DNA of 6,654 nt from Methylovirgula sp. (lineage in GTDB: Bacteria > Pseudomonadota > Alphaproteobacteria > Rhizobiales > Beijerinckiaceae). The DNA is taken from the NCBI GenBank assembly GCA_030040215.1, contig JASHUD010000152.1:1-6654 (forward strand), written 5' to 3'. The position numbers and the translations under genes are program-made. Under the pieces are notes generated by a model. The model worked only from the letters and a program-made list of their open reading frames with translations. It searched no databases and was not told the DNA's origin. Below are positions 5,875-6,654 of this stretch, piece after piece; the first letter of the stretch is position 1; each line of letters starts with the position of its first letter.

Positions 5875-6654
5875 TTAGCGCTGCAATTGCCTGACGATTT
5901 TCGGCATGATCGCACGCGGCGTGAGCCGCGCGGAAAAGGCCAGCACCTTATTGAAAGCGCCCGGGATCACGAGCCGCTTGCCGGCCAGCATGGCGGCGAC
6001 GCCTTGTCGCGCCACTTTGTGCGCATCGGCTGGAAGAAGGCGAAAAAGCAATGCGTTCTCCATATCTGCCGTAGCGGCAAACTGCGTCTTGGTCGGTCCG
6101 GGGCAAAGACAGGTGAGGCTTACGCCGGTGCCGGCAAGTTCTTCGGCGAGCGCTTCCGAGAACAATAGCACATAGGCCTTGCTGGCGTAATAAACCGCCA
6201 TGTTGGGCCCTGGCTGGAAACCGGCGGTAGAGCCGACATTCAAGATCCTTCCTTGTTTACGCGTCAACATATCGGGCAGGAAAAGACGCGTAAGCGCCGT
6301 CAAAGCGGTGATATTGACCGCAATCATCTCCAGCTGTTGTTGAAGCGGCAGCGCGGCAAAGGCGCCATGCGCGCCGAAACCGGCGTTGTTGACGAGCACG
6401 TCGATCTGCGTTCCGGCCAAGCTGAGCTTGTCGTAGATCCGCTGCGGGCCGCCGGGTTCGGCGAGGTCGGCGACCAAAGGAATAGCGCGGATCGCGTGCC
6501 GGGCGGCGAGCTCTTGGGCAAGCTGGGTAAGCTTCGCTTCCCTGCGCGCCACGAGAACAAGATCGAAGCCGTTTTCCGCGAGCGCGCGGCAAATTTCGAG
6601 GCCGATCCCCGACGAGGCGCCGGTCACGAGCGCCGTTGGACGTGTCTCGGCCAT
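5875..6654 (-). CDS. Short-chain dehydrogenase/reductase (SDR), substrate unknown
   Basis: This 259-residue classical SDR is probably an NADP(H)- or NAD(H)-dependent oxidoreductase. The cofactor-binding TGASSGIG is at 11-18, with RR at 37-38 after the second beta strand, which favours NADP(H). The structural NNAG is at 89-92 and N114 is the active-site Asn. The catalytic Ser is S142 (VGSTAG). Y155 and K159 form the YxxxK pair (YYASK). CPGPTKT (184-190) is the usual PG loop. The last 50 residues are consistent with the YdfG/DltE-like branch of cytoplasmic SDRs, but the substrate is not visible. The ATG is the last codon of the window, so an upstream start and its ribosome-binding site cannot be checked, though MAETRPTALVTGASSGIG is a normal N-terminus. 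The ubiH-like gene follows after 31 bp, suggesting co-transcription. Confidence 0.92.
   Translation of the reverse strand: MAETRPTALVTGASSGIGLEICRALAENGFDLVLVARREAKLTQLAQELAARHAIRAIPLVADLAEPGGPQRIYDKLSLAGTQIDVLVNNAGFGAHGAFAALPLQQQLEMIAVNITALTALTRLFLPDMLTRKQGRILNVGSTAGFQPGPNMAVYYASKAYVLLFSEALAEELAGTGVSLTCLCPGPTKTQFAATADMENALLFRLLPADAHKVARQGVAAMLAGKRLVIPGAFNKVLAFSARLTPRAIMPKIVRQLQR

Overview
The window is GC-rich and has the codon use of a typical alphaproteobacterium. A soluble NAD-dependent molybdenum/tungsten formate dehydrogenase cluster, a LysR regulator beside it, and a UbiH/COQ6-type hydroxylase with the GEAAHxFPPxxAQG motif together suggest a Rhizobiales/Hyphomicrobiales organism that can oxidise formate. 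A methylotroph or autotroph is possible, but the genus cannot be fixed from this sequence alone.

All seven genes lie on the minus strand, so transcription runs from the right edge to the left edge. In that order they are: a short-chain dehydrogenase/reductase (6654-5875), a UbiH-family FAD monooxygenase (5843-4620, probable TTG start), exonuclease III xthA (4589-3813, GTG start), a LysR regulator (3752-2862), fdsG (2712-2236), fdsB (2239-686) and the N-terminal 225 residues of fdsA (675-1, running off the left edge). Gaps are 60 bp or less except the 149 bp between lysR and fdsG. That gap holds the likely fds control region, with a LysR-type T-N11-A inverted repeat.

The three Fds subunits form one electron path. 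FdsA oxidises formate at a molybdopterin centre (the catalytic part lies outside the window) and passes electrons along Fe-S clusters to FdsB, which carries FMN and a [4Fe-4S] cluster and reduces NAD+. FdsG adds a [2Fe-2S] cluster. The genes look translationally coupled: fdsG and fdsB overlap as ATGA, and the fdsA Shine-Dalgarno overlaps the fdsB stop codon. The LysR protein is probably the formate-responsive regulator (FdsR-like). The three upstream genes are housekeeping genes with no evident link to formate.

I found no RNA gene, mobile element, CRISPR array or clearly new system. The very long plus-strand reading frames are antisense shadows of these genes. The most useful points for follow-up are the regulatory repeat, the coupling signals, the cluster-free N-terminal domain of FdsB and several start-codon choices.
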